DNA from: Lachnoanaerobaculum saburreum DSM 3986
GTDB lineage: Bacteria > Bacillota > Clostridia > Lachnospirales > Lachnospiraceae
DNA: 44,150 nucleotides
Assembly (NCBI RefSeq): GCF_000185385.1
Contig: NZ_GL622296.1
Span: 2,482,842 to 2,526,991 of the forward strand
Direction of reading: 5' to 3'
Part shown: positions 1-7,208 of the stretch, piece by piece
Layout: every line of letters begins with the position of its first letter
Position numbering within the stretch: the stretch's first letter is position 1
Translations under genes and position numbers: made by a program
Notes under the pieces: model-generated
Databases searched by the model: none
What the model saw: the letters and a program-made list of their open reading frames with translations, nothing else
What the model was told of the DNA's origin: nothing

Positions 1-17
1 TAAATCTACATTATATT

Positions 18-629
18 TTATCTATATTTTCTCGTTGTTTTATGTATTTTATCCAAAATATAGTAATATAATTCCTTAGTATCAATATCCAACAACTCAT
101 CCCCATCTTCTATATCTACAAACAAGGTTTCTTCCATATGGTTTCTGATAAGTTTTTTGCCGCCTTCATCCTCACCAAGTGATAAAAGTTCATCAAACCA
201 TTTAGATGAAAATATACATGGATTACCAAGTCTGTCATTATATCTGACACTGCAAATACTCTTATCCGAATTTTGGAACTCATTTATTATTTTATTGACA
301 GTCTTTGAGCTTAGAAGCGGCTGGTCACATACCCCAAACATTACACTGTCCAAACAGCCGATACCGTTTAATGCCTTAATTGCAAGCTTTATAGATCTTG
401 ACTTACCAAGCTCCGGTTTGTTATTGATAATATCTATAAATCCCTTTGATTTATAGTACTCAAGTATATGAATATCTCTGCCGACTATAATTTTATTTTT
501 AAAATTATAGGCATTTTCATATATCTTTTCCATGTGCTTATAAAGCATCTCTCCGTTTATATCAGCCAAAAGCTTATTTTCTCCAAATCTTTTGCTCTCT
601 CCGGCTGCCAAAATCACCAAATTCATCAA
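18..629 (-). CDS. MocA-like molybdenum cofactor nucleotidyltransferase
   Basis: The 203-residue protein belongs to the MobA/MocA nucleotidyltransferase family. It shows the N-terminal nucleotide-binding signature LAAGxSxRFGxNK, a CDQP motif near residue 100, a GNP segment followed by a Glu/Asp-rich GEDEGGKKL stretch, and a C-terminal DIDT. Family members transfer CMP or GMP to molybdopterin; in SDMH loci this paralogue is thought to help build or modify the cofactor for selenium-dependent hydroxylases. It is the last gene visible of the run permease-yqeC-yqeB-mocA and overlaps yqeB by 4 nt, so translation is probably coupled. The exact nucleotide and cofactor substrate are inferred from context. 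Confidence 0.85.
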   Translation of the reverse strand: MMNLVILAAGESKRFGENKLLADINGEMLYKHMEKIYENAYNFKNKIIVGRDIHILEYYKSKGFIDIINNKPELGKSRSIKLAIKALNGIGCLDSVMFGVCDQPLLSSKTVNKIINEFQNSDKSICSVRYNDRLGNPCIFSSKWFDELLSLGEDEGGKKLIRNHMEETLFVDIEDGDELLDIDTKELYYYILDKIHKTTRKYR

Positions 630-1429
630 TCCACCCTTGGATTTAATAAGCCAAGAACCGCCTCCAATACTCCACCGCCTACTGCACTTGCCTTATCTGA
701 GATGGTAAAGCAATACTCTCTTTTAGCTCTCGGGTCAATATCACCTGATTTCATGCCCGTCTTTACTTTTACACCGTCCTGCAAAAGTCCTCTGACTGTT
801 CCGTCAATATTTGCATATATAGGAGTCTCATCACAATATGCCAACAAATCTCCGGCTTTTACCGTATCACCGATATGTACTACAGTCTTAAATATCCCGT
901 CTGATGTCGCCCTTATTATTCTTTCTACAGTATAACCGCCTATATTTCCCGGAACTCCTGTATTCGGGAAAGCACTCCCGGTCCATAAAACTCTTCCAAG
1001 ATTATGCCCGCGCTTTGTTTCCACTACTGCATGGCAGTCCACACCTGCTTCAAATCCGGGACCAACTCCTATTACTATTTTTGCATCACTTTTCTTTGTT
1101 CCGATATTTGTCTTGGCTATAATGGCATCTATAATTATATCCGGCTTATATTCTCTCATAATATCTCCGCTCTCATCCGCCACTACAGCCACACAATTTG
1201 ACTTAAGTATAGTATCTACTTCGGAAATATCTTCACACAGCTTTGCCTTAATGCCCTCAACAATCTGCTCACCCTGATATATAGCAGGCGAGAATGCTAC
1301 AGTTCTTCTAACTGTCGTAGGAGTTTTGATATCGGACATTATTACATCAAAACCGGCTCTGAAAAACTTTGCGGCAATACCTGTTGCCAGATCTCCCGCA
1401 CCTCTTATCCAAATATTTTTATTCATCAC
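626..1429 (-). CDS. yqeB: YqeB-family selenium-dependent molybdenum hydroxylase maturation protein
   Basis: The 267-residue protein begins with a Rossmann-like IRGAGDLATG motif and matches in character the EF2563/YqeB family that co-occurs with orphan SelD. The middle contains a GVGPGFEAG segment and a glycine-rich GNIGGYT stretch. A region around residues 180-230 (GDTVKAGDLLAY, then IDGTVRGLL) resembles the biotinyl/lipoyl-like folds of XdhC-related proteins. The family is tied by phylogenetic profiling to selenium-dependent molybdenum hydroxylases; its reaction is not established. It overlaps yqeC by 4 nt upstream and the MocA-like gene by 4 nt downstream. Confidence 0.88.
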   Translation of the reverse strand: MMNKNIWIRGAGDLATGIAAKFFRAGFDVIMSDIKTPTTVRRTVAFSPAIYQGEQIVEGIKAKLCEDISEVDTILKSNCVAVVADESGDIMREYKPDIIIDAIIAKTNIGTKKSDAKIVIGVGPGFEAGVDCHAVVETKRGHNLGRVLWTGSAFPNTGVPGNIGGYTVERIIRATSDGIFKTVVHIGDTVKAGDLLAYCDETPIYANIDGTVRGLLQDGVKVKTGMKSGDIDPRAKREYCFTISDKASAVGGGVLEAVLGLLNPRVD

Positions 1430-2139
1430 ATTCCCTCTTTTAGAAAATTAAAATCGGAAAACTCCATATGATTTTTATATGAAGTTATTGAAACTTTAAA
1501 ATTTTCAAAATTATTTTCTTTACAATAAAATTCAATATACTTTTTCACCTCTAAAGCTTTTTTCATATCATTTTCAGTATCCGCCTTATTTATCAAAAAG
1601 ACGGTTTTCCTGTCTCCAACTCCCTTTAGGCCCGCCTTTTTGCTTGTCAAAATAAGTGCTGCGTCTTTTGGAGTCAATATATGTTCTTTATCCCATCCGA
1701 AAAACTCCAAAGCTCTTTCATATCTGAAGCATTTCTCACTTAAAGACTCACCGACAGCATCAATCCCCATACATACTATACATACATCGGTACTGACGGG
1801 AATTACAGGTTCATTATCCTCTCTCGGTATCTTTATAGGAAGTTTCTTTGCTCCGTCAGCTTCTACAAGTACAATATCTGCATACTTTGTAAAATTCTCC
1901 AACTCGCTAAGTTCAAGAGATGACAGTTTTTTGCCTTCATCTGTTCCTACAACTACAGGCTCGTTTCCACTAAAGAGATTTTCAAGTTCTTTTGCCGATT
2001 TTATCTCTGCAAATTTTTCAGGTTTTACAATATGTGTGGAGGTGGTGATAACCACTCTCTTACCTGTATTTGCAAAAAAGTTCCCAATATAAAACATGGT
2101 GGTAGTCTTTCCACCACCACCGACTAATGAAATCATCAT
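1426..2139 (-). CDS. yqeC: YqeC-family putative selenium cofactor/hydroxylase accessory protein
   Basis: The 237-residue protein starts with a P-loop-like LVGGGGKTTTM at residues 5-15, followed by TTSTH, and has VLVEADGAKKLPIK near residue 95. This pattern is characteristic of the YqeC family found only beside YqeB and SelD in SDMH-encoding bacteria. It is probably an NTP-using maturation factor, but no reaction is proven. The ATG follows the permease stop with no gap; an AGGA sits about 7 nt upstream. A second in-frame ATG directly follows, so the start is uncertain by one codon. Confidence 0.87.
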   Translation of the reverse strand: MMISLVGGGGKTTTMFYIGNFFANTGKRVVITTSTHIVKPEKFAEIKSAKELENLFSGNEPVVVGTDEGKKLSSLELSELENFTKYADIVLVEADGAKKLPIKIPREDNEPVIPVSTDVCIVCMGIDAVGESLSEKCFRYERALEFFGWDKEHILTPKDAALILTSKKAGLKGVGDRKTVFLINKADTENDMKKALEVKKYIEFYCKENNFENFKVSITSYKNHMEFSDFNFLKEGM

Positions 2140-3528
2140 TTACATTCCTGCCAATTTCTTTACATCCATATCTTTCGGTAAAATAAAATTCATAAGCATT
2201 GAAAGCACAAATACTCCCGCTACAGAGTTTCCTGCAAAGATATCAGCTATTATCTTCGGGAAATAGTTGAATATATCAGGTGTCTGTGTGAATCCTATAC
2301 CGATACTTATAGACAGTGCCGCAATAATTGTATTTCTTTGATTAAAACCGCATTTGCCGATCATATTCATACCGCTTACAACTATGGTACCGAACATCAT
2401 TATTGTACAACCTCCAAGCACAGGCTGTGGCAATGTTGAGAAGAACGCACCTATAGGTGGGAAAAGTCCCGCCAAAATAAGTGTGAGCGCACCGAACATT
2501 ATGGTAAATCTGTTTACTACCTTGGTCATTGCAATAAGACCTACATTTTGTGAAAATGATGTTATAGGTGTACAGCCAAGAAGCCCCGATACGGCACTTA
2601 AAAAACCGTCACATGCAAGCGAACCTGAAATTTCTTTCTCTGTAATATCTCTGTCAAGACCGCCTGCCACCACTGCCGTAGTATCACCGATAGTTTCGGC
2701 GGCAGATACAAAGAACACTACTACTATTGATAAAACGGCACTTATATTAAATACCGGCTTATACGGCAATATTCTCGGCAATGCTATAAATCCTACTTCG
2801 TTTATGGTCGTAGAAAACTGTTTTAAAAGTTGCTGAATACTTATTATTCCTACTATAAAAGATACAATATACCCTACTACAAGACCGAACATTACATTAA
2901 GCTGCTTCAAAAAGCCCTTTGCCAAAGCACTGAATATGATACATGAAAGCAATGTTATAAGACCTACTATCATATACTTCGGAGCTCCGAAATCATCTAC
3001 ATATCCGCCTCCAAAGCTCCTTGCACCTACCGAAAGCAGTGAAAAACCGATAGTAGTAACTACACAGGCTGAAACTATCGGAGATACTATCCTCTTCCAA
3101 TACCTGTATGTAAGTCCCAGACAACCTTCTACACATCCACCAACTATTATCGCACCTATCATCGTTTGATAATTAAAGTTCGTGGCTATATAGGTCAGAG
3201 TTGCCACAAAGGTAAAACTCACGCCCATAACTACAGGGAGTTTTGCTCCTATCCTCCACACCGGATACAGCTGTATCAGTGTTCCGAGACCTGCAATAAA
3301 CATAGCACTTTGCAAAAGCCTTGCAAGTTCAATTCCGCTGATTCCTGTCTGATCGCTTCCAAGCAACTTTGCCACTCCACATACCATCGCTATCGGTGCC
3401 AGATTTGAGACAAACATTGCCATAACATGTTGCAGACCGAAAGGTATCGCCTTTGCAACCGGAACCCTACCGTCCAGTTTGTAAATATTATCAATACTTA
3501 CATCCGGACTACTTGACTTTACACTCAT
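2140..3528 (-). CDS. Purine/xanthine:cation symporter (nucleobase NCS2 family)
   Basis: The 462-residue protein is a polytopic membrane protein of the nucleobase-cation symporter-2 family (PbuX/UacT/XanQ type), with an N-terminal PFGLQHVMAMF and about 12-14 hydrophobic segments. The conserved region VSAAETIGDTTAVV followed by GCTPITSFSQNVGLIAMTKV around residues 280-330 is the family substrate and ion site. Uptake of xanthine, urate or another purine fits the downstream yqeC-yqeB-mocA genes, because known SDMHs include purine hydroxylase and xanthine dehydrogenase. GGAGG lies about 7 nt before the ATG. The long structured leader suggests cis regulation. The exact substrate is inferred. Confidence 0.9.
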   Translation of the reverse strand: MSVKSSSPDVSIDNIYKLDGRVPVAKAIPFGLQHVMAMFVSNLAPIAMVCGVAKLLGSDQTGISGIELARLLQSAMFIAGLGTLIQLYPVWRIGAKLPVVMGVSFTFVATLTYIATNFNYQTMIGAIIVGGCVEGCLGLTYRYWKRIVSPIVSACVVTTIGFSLLSVGARSFGGGYVDDFGAPKYMIVGLITLLSCIIFSALAKGFLKQLNVMFGLVVGYIVSFIVGIISIQQLLKQFSTTINEVGFIALPRILPYKPVFNISAVLSIVVVFFVSAAETIGDTTAVVAGGLDRDITEKEISGSLACDGFLSAVSGLLGCTPITSFSQNVGLIAMTKVVNRFTIMFGALTLILAGLFPPIGAFFSTLPQPVLGGCTIMMFGTIVVSGMNMIGKCGFNQRNTIIAALSISIGIGFTQTPDIFNYFPKIIADIFAGNSVAGVFVLSMLMNFILPKDMDVKKLAGM

Positions 3529-3627
3529 TTCATCATCCTCCTTAAAAAGATATTATTTATCTTATATCTCCGCAGAGATAATTTACTAAGGATTTGTAAC
3601 TTAATTTCCCCTAAAATAAACTATGAC

Positions 3628-3665
3628 AAAAAAATATCTAAGTACCCCACAACAGTGAAGTACTT
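3628..3665 (-). terminator. Hairpin plus T7, terminator or attenuator between DUF3343 gene and permease
   Basis: The 11-bp stem 3640-3650/3655-3665 (AAGTACCCCAC and GTGAAGTACTT on the plus strand, two G-U pairs in RNA) closes a 4-nt loop. On the minus strand it is followed five bases later by seven T residues at 3634-3628. It can end transcripts of the selD-yedF operon. Because the candidate permease promoter would start transcription at about the first base of this hairpin, it could also act as a 5'-end attenuator. Confidence 0.65.
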
Positions 3666-3670
3666 ATTAT

Positions 3671-3700
3671 ATTTTAGACCAACCTTTATTTGATTGTCTA
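3671..3700 (-). promoter_or_regulatory. Candidate promoter of the purine permease operon
   Basis: On the minus strand TAGACA (3695-3700) is separated by 18 bp from TAAAAT (3671-3676). An inverted repeat TTAGAC/GTCTAA (3674-3679 and 3696-3701, 16-nt spacer) covers both the -35 and the -10, as an operator might. Prediction by eye only. Confidence 0.4.
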
Positions 3701-3867
3701 ATAAAAAACTTTCTTTGTATAATTTCGTATAAAAAACTTCGTCCATTCGGATTTCTTTTTTATATAGTACCATTTTTTAGTGTAAAAATCAATAAAATTA
3801 TTGTTCTTTATAAACCTACCTAAATATTTTTCAGAATTTTGTATTGTGAAAATTTACAAATTTCAGT

Positions 3868-4104
3868 TTAATGCCATACCTTGGCCGCCTTATCATACTG
3901 CGGATTTTCATTCTTTATCAGTTCGTCTATAAACTTCGCATCTTCAAACGGCACGCACCATGCCAGTCCACAGCCTGATGAGAGTTCTTTCGGTACCGGA
4001 ATAAGCCTGCCCGGAACTTTTTTTTGCATACACAGATTTTCAAATGCCATAGCGGCGGTAGTTGTCTGAAATGTGACTATGTATTTCCAACTTTTCTCTC
4101 TCAT
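3868..4104 (-). CDS. DUF3343 putative Se/S carrier-like protein
   Basis: The 78-residue protein carries a SSGCGLAWC motif at about residues 42-50, preceded by LIPVPKEL. This is the hallmark of DUF3343, a small family often found next to SelD, YedF and cysteine-desulfurase-like genes. The cysteines suggest that it holds sulfur or selenium as a persulfide or perselenide; this is inference. It is the last gene of the selD-yedF-csd operon, 54 nt after the desulfurase-like gene, and is followed by a hairpin terminator at 3628-3665. Confidence 0.85.
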   Translation of the reverse strand: MREKSWKYIVTFQTTTAAMAFENLCMQKKVPGRLIPVPKELSSGCGLAWCVPFEDAKFIDELIKNENPQYDKAAKVWH

Positions 4105-4158
4105 TTTATCCTTTCTATATAAATATAGCTTAGAGGCATCTACTTTATAGATGTAGTT

Positions 4159-5325
4159 TTACCTATAGTTTAGAGATATCTCCTTTATTGCCTTTATTGT
4201 TTCATCCACCTCTTCCTCCGTATTGAAATATGAGAATGAAAATCTGGCTATACCTTCCTTCTCTGTATGAAAGGCTTTATGTATCAGAGGTGCGCAGTGT
4301 GCACCTGCTCTGATTGCAATATCATAGTCCTCTCCTAAACAATCCGCCAAATCGGCTGAAGGTATTTTTTTTAGATTAAAGGATACTATACTTCCATGTC
4401 TTATGTTTTCCGGCTCATTCTCTAATGATTCTTTGTCAAAGTAGAACTTAATTCCGTCAATATCTTTTATCCCGTTATAAAATCTTTTCACAAGCTGCAT
4501 CTCTTTTTTATGAATATTTGCCTTACCTGTCTTATTTATAAAGTCAATACCGGCTGACAGTCCTGCAATACCCATAATATTTAATGTACCCGCCTCAAGC
4601 CTTGTAGGATATTCACTTGGCTGATTCTTATTAAAGGACTGTACTCCGCTGCCTCCTACCTTAAATGTGTCAAGCATTATATCACTGTTTATCACAATAC
4701 CTCCGGTACCTCCCGGTCCGAATAAAGACTTATGACCTGTAAAGCAAAGTATATCAATACCCGTCTTATTCATATCTATATTTATGCTTCCTGCACTCTG
4801 TGAAGCATCAACTATCAGATATAAATTATGCTTTTTTGCTATTTCACCGACATACTCTATATCGGCAATCTCACCTGATACATTTGATATATGGTTAATT
4901 ACTATTGCCTTTGTATCGTGGCGAATATATTTTTCAAATTCGTCATATTTTAATCTGCCACATTCATCTATACCTACAAAATCAAGGCCTACACCTTTCG
5001 TACTCTCAAGCTTATAAAGCGGTCTAAGAACACTGTTATGTTCCGTCACAGTGCTTATTACATGGTCTCCTGTATGAAATAAGCCGAATAATGTTATATT
5101 AAGTGCTTCCGTAGCATTGGATGTGAATATGACCCTTGACGGATCACAAGCACCAAAAAATGAAGCCAGCTTGACTCTGGCTTCATATACCATTCTGCCT
5201 GAGTCAAGCGCCGCCTTATATGCTCCTCTTCCGCTATTGGTATAAGAAACCAAAGCATAATTTATAGCATCTGTCACTTCTTTAGGTTTTTTGAATGTAG
5301 TGGCCGCATTGTCAAAATAAATCAT
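4159..5325 (-). CDS. Class V aminotransferase-fold cysteine desulfurase-like protein (selenium locus)
   Basis: The 388-residue PLP enzyme has the N-terminal YFDNAATT, HxSN-type active-site segments, the PLP lysine in FTGHKSL (K199), and a catalytic cysteine in RAGAHCAPL (C344), giving a complete active site. Members beside SelD and YedF are thought to release sulfur or selenium from cysteine or selenocysteine and supply it to SelD or to the labile-Se cofactor. The gene shares its first base with the last base of yedF's stop codon (position 5325). It could be annotated csd or sufS-like, but the SDMH context argues for a selenium role. Confidence 0.87.
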   Translation of the reverse strand: MIYFDNAATTFKKPKEVTDAINYALVSYTNSGRGAYKAALDSGRMVYEARVKLASFFGACDPSRVIFTSNATEALNITLFGLFHTGDHVISTVTEHNSVLRPLYKLESTKGVGLDFVGIDECGRLKYDEFEKYIRHDTKAIVINHISNVSGEIADIEYVGEIAKKHNLYLIVDASQSAGSINIDMNKTGIDILCFTGHKSLFGPGGTGGIVINSDIMLDTFKVGGSGVQSFNKNQPSEYPTRLEAGTLNIMGIAGLSAGIDFINKTGKANIHKKEMQLVKRFYNGIKDIDGIKFYFDKESLENEPENIRHGSIVSFNLKKIPSADLADCLGEDYDIAIRAGAHCAPLIHKAFHTEKEGIARFSFSYFNTEEEVDETIKAIKEISLNYR

Positions 5326-5945
5326 TACGGTCTTACCACCAGGTCTGCATTAAGCAGATAACCTGCTATATCATACATATTTGTGACCTCTCCTATAAGC
5401 AGTTTTTCAGTCAAACCGTAATTGTTCAGACATGCACCGCATGAATAAATTTTTGCACCTGCATTTGCAAGTACTTTCAAGTCTTCAATGCTCTCTGAAC
5501 CTTTGGTAGTCATTTTCACTCCTGTATTGTAGAATATTATCTTTGCAGGCGGAATATCCTGTGAGCTTAGTGCATAGATAAAGCCTTTCAATAAAGTCTT
5601 ACTGAATTCCTCATCTCCGTCACCCATCTTATCAGAGTCAATCACAACCACTGTCTCTTTCAGACTTATCTCATCTTTTTGTGTACCCGATATCTTTGAA
5701 ACTGTATTTGTATCTGTCTTACTGTCGGAATTTATACCGATAGTAACAATATACTCGGTATCCGACTTCTTCTCATAGCTAAACTCATAGTTTTTTTGTT
5801 TTGCCATCTTGTTTAAGTTTTGTACAGCAATCTCATTGTCTACACTTACTTCCACTACTCCGCCACTTCCAAGTTCCCTGATTGCATTCTTTGTCTTTAC
5901 TACAGGTATCGGACAGGCATCACCTAATGCATTTACTTTTATCAT
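5325..5945 (-). CDS. yedF: YedF, TusA-DsrE fusion sulfurtransferase-like selenium protein
   Basis: The 206-residue protein has two domains. Residues 1-70 form a TusA-like domain with the active CPxP motif (C11-P14). Residues 97-206 form a DsrE/F-like domain with VVIDSDKMG and a CGxC pair (C169, C172). This architecture is the selenium-metabolism protein YedF that accompanies SelD. It probably relays reduced selenium or sulfur between the desulfurase-like partner and SelD. It lies 13 nt after selD and abuts the desulfurase-like gene, so the three are co-transcribed. Confidence 0.92.
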   Translation of the reverse strand: MIKVNALGDACPIPVVKTKNAIRELGSGGVVEVSVDNEIAVQNLNKMAKQKNYEFSYEKKSDTEYIVTIGINSDSKTDTNTVSKISGTQKDEISLKETVVVIDSDKMGDGDEEFSKTLLKGFIYALSSQDIPPAKIIFYNTGVKMTTKGSESIEDLKVLANAGAKIYSCGACLNNYGLTEKLLIGEVTNMYDIAGYLLNADLVVRP

Positions 5946-5958
5946 ATTTACCTCTTTT

Positions 5959-6993
5959 CTAATTCACTACTTTTATAACTGCATCTAATTTATCTTTTGA
6001 TTTTTCTTTTATTTCTCCGACTATTGAAGCCGGCAAATTTATCTTTCTAAGTTCTTCTAAAAGAGCATCCGCCTCATCTGCACTTACTGCAAACATAAGA
6101 CCTCCCGAGGTCTGGGGATCAAATAAAATCTCTTCCATTGCAAACGGGATATTATCAAAAAAAACATTCTCACCTACATGATTTCTGTTTCTTTGACCTC
6201 CCGCTGTTATCAAAAACTCATCTGCAAGTGCTTTTGCCTCTTCAAATACCGGCACTTTACTTGCATATATTTCACAGGACTTGTCATCTCCCATCATCTC
6301 TAAAAGATGCCCTAAGAATCCGAAACCTGTGACATCCGTACAGGCATGTATATTATATTTTTTTGAAACTTCACAGGCATACTTATTCAAGGTAGTCATA
6401 GACTCTATTGCCTCTTTTAGAGTCTTTTCATCACTCTCACCTATCCTTGCCGCAGTACAGATGATTCCCACACCGAGCTTCTTTGTAAGAATCAGTTTAT
6501 CTCCTACTTTACCTGTATTGTTTGAATATATCTTTTGCGGTTTGACCACTCCTGTAACACTGAGTCCATATTTCACATCAGTATCGTCTATTGAATGTCC
6601 TCCCGCTAAAACTCCGCCTGCCTCTTTTACCTTTTCAAGTCCGCCGCGCATTATCTCACCAAGTATATTCAAATCACTGTTTTGTGGAAAACATACTATA
6701 TTGAGTGCAGTCTTTACCTCACCGCCCATAGCATATATATCACTTAGTGCATTTGCGGCCGCTATCTGTCCGAATGTATATGGGTCTTCAACCATTGGCG
6801 GAAAAAAATCCAAAGTCTGTACAAAGGCTGTATCTTCACTTAACTTATATACTGCCGCATCATCCTTTGCATCAAATCCTACTATTAAATTTTCATCACG
6901 GTTTTGTGCCGGCAATCGTTCAAGTATATGACTGAGTATCCCTGCACCAAGCTTGGCTGTACAGCCTCCCCCTTTGCAATAAAGTTTATCCAT
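5959..6993 (-). CDS. selD: Selenide, water dikinase (selenophosphate synthetase)
   Basis: The 344-residue enzyme makes selenophosphate from selenide and ATP. The N-terminal catalytic motif is GGGCTAKLG, with C11 in the position that is Cys or Sec in the family and K14 as the essential lysine, so this is the cysteine form. Later features are [29 protein letters not shown] near residue 130, [12 protein letters not shown] near 225 and FDPQTSGGL near 310. It is the first gene of a four-gene operon and has a canonical promoter upstream. With no selA, selB or selC in view, its product probably feeds the molybdenum hydroxylase cofactor. Confidence 0.96.
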   Translation of the reverse strand: MDKLYCKGGGCTAKLGAGILSHILERLPAQNRDENLIVGFDAKDDAAVYKLSEDTAFVQTLDFFPPMVEDPYTFGQIAAANALSDIYAMGGEVKTALNIVCFPQNSDLNILGEIMRGGLEKVKEAGGVLAGGHSIDDTDVKYGLSVTGVVKPQKIYSNNTGKVGDKLILTKKLGVGIICTAARIGESDEKTLKEAIESMTTLNKYACEVSKKYNIHACTDVTGFGFLGHLLEMMGDDKSCEIYASKVPVFEEAKALADEFLITAGGQRNRNHVGENVFFDNIPFAMEEILFDPQTSGGLMFAVSADEADALLEELRKINLPASIVGEIKEKSKDKLDAVIKVVN

Positions 6994-7076
6994 ATTCTCT
7001 CCTAAAACATCTGTGTTATTAAAATATTGTAACTCTTTTTAACTATTTCCTGCAATCCGTTATAGAAACAAACTAT

Positions 7077-7105
7077 AGTTTATGTATATTTATTGCACTT
7101 GTCAA
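7077..7105 (-). promoter_or_regulatory. Promoter of the selD operon with overlapping palindrome
   Basis: On the minus strand a perfect TTGACA (7100-7105) is followed after 17 bp by TAAACT (7077-7082). The 12-bp perfect palindrome AAACTATAGTTT at 7070-7081 overlaps the -10 and the likely start site, a reasonable place for a repressor. Confidence 0.55.
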
Positions 7106-7137
7106 TCAATGAAAGATTTCCGTAATATTTTAATTAA

Positions 7138-7166
7138 TTGAACAAAATATTTTTATATGTTACAAT
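7138..7166 (+). promoter_or_regulatory. Promoter of the L,D-transpeptidase gene
   Basis: TTGAAC (7138-7143), a 17-bp spacer and TACAAT (7161-7166), 43 bp before the start codon, which is preceded by AGGAGG. Confidence 0.65.
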
Positions 7167-7208
7167 GGGAAGCGGTAATAATTTTTACTATATTCTTTAG
7201 GAGGAAAT

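Larger units (their letters stand above)
3529..3867 (-). other. 339-bp non-coding leader region of the purine permease
   Basis: No credible gene is seen here. On the minus strand the order is: an AT-rich stretch, a candidate promoter (3671-3700), a GC-containing hairpin followed by T7 (3628-3665), two smaller hairpins (3565-3580, loop CGCA on the plus strand; 3547-3563, followed by five T), then the GGAGG ribosome-binding site. I looked for the conserved cores of the purine (guanine/adenine) riboswitch and did not find them. The string of stem-loops between promoter and start codon suggests an RNA-level switch or attenuator of unknown ligand, or simply the terminator of the upstream selD operon plus a leader. 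Confidence 0.55.

Noticed and set aside
3738-3756. PurBox-like CCGAAT sequence upstream of the permease promoter on the minus strand
   Set aside because: It partly matches the Bacillus/Lactococcus PurR box (AWWWCCGAAC) and lies about 85 nt upstream of the candidate start, but it is a single imperfect copy with no inverted partner. Not strong enough to call.
3529-3867. Guanine/adenine (purine) riboswitch before the permease
   Set aside because: The conserved junction sequences of that class were searched for on the minus strand and not found.
4115-4158. Small inverted repeat CATCTA/TAGATG between the desulfurase-like and DUF3343 genes
   Set aside because: The stem is only 6 bp, AT-rich and without a T tract; it may be an mRNA-processing hairpin but there is no support.
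6281-6931. 216-codon open frame antisense to selD
   Set aside because: It is a shadow of selD in another frame, Ser/Pro-rich, with no ribosome-binding site or family resemblance.
6950-6993. Selenocysteine in SelD
   Set aside because: The catalytic position is a normal Cys codon; there is no in-frame TGA, so no recoding is needed.
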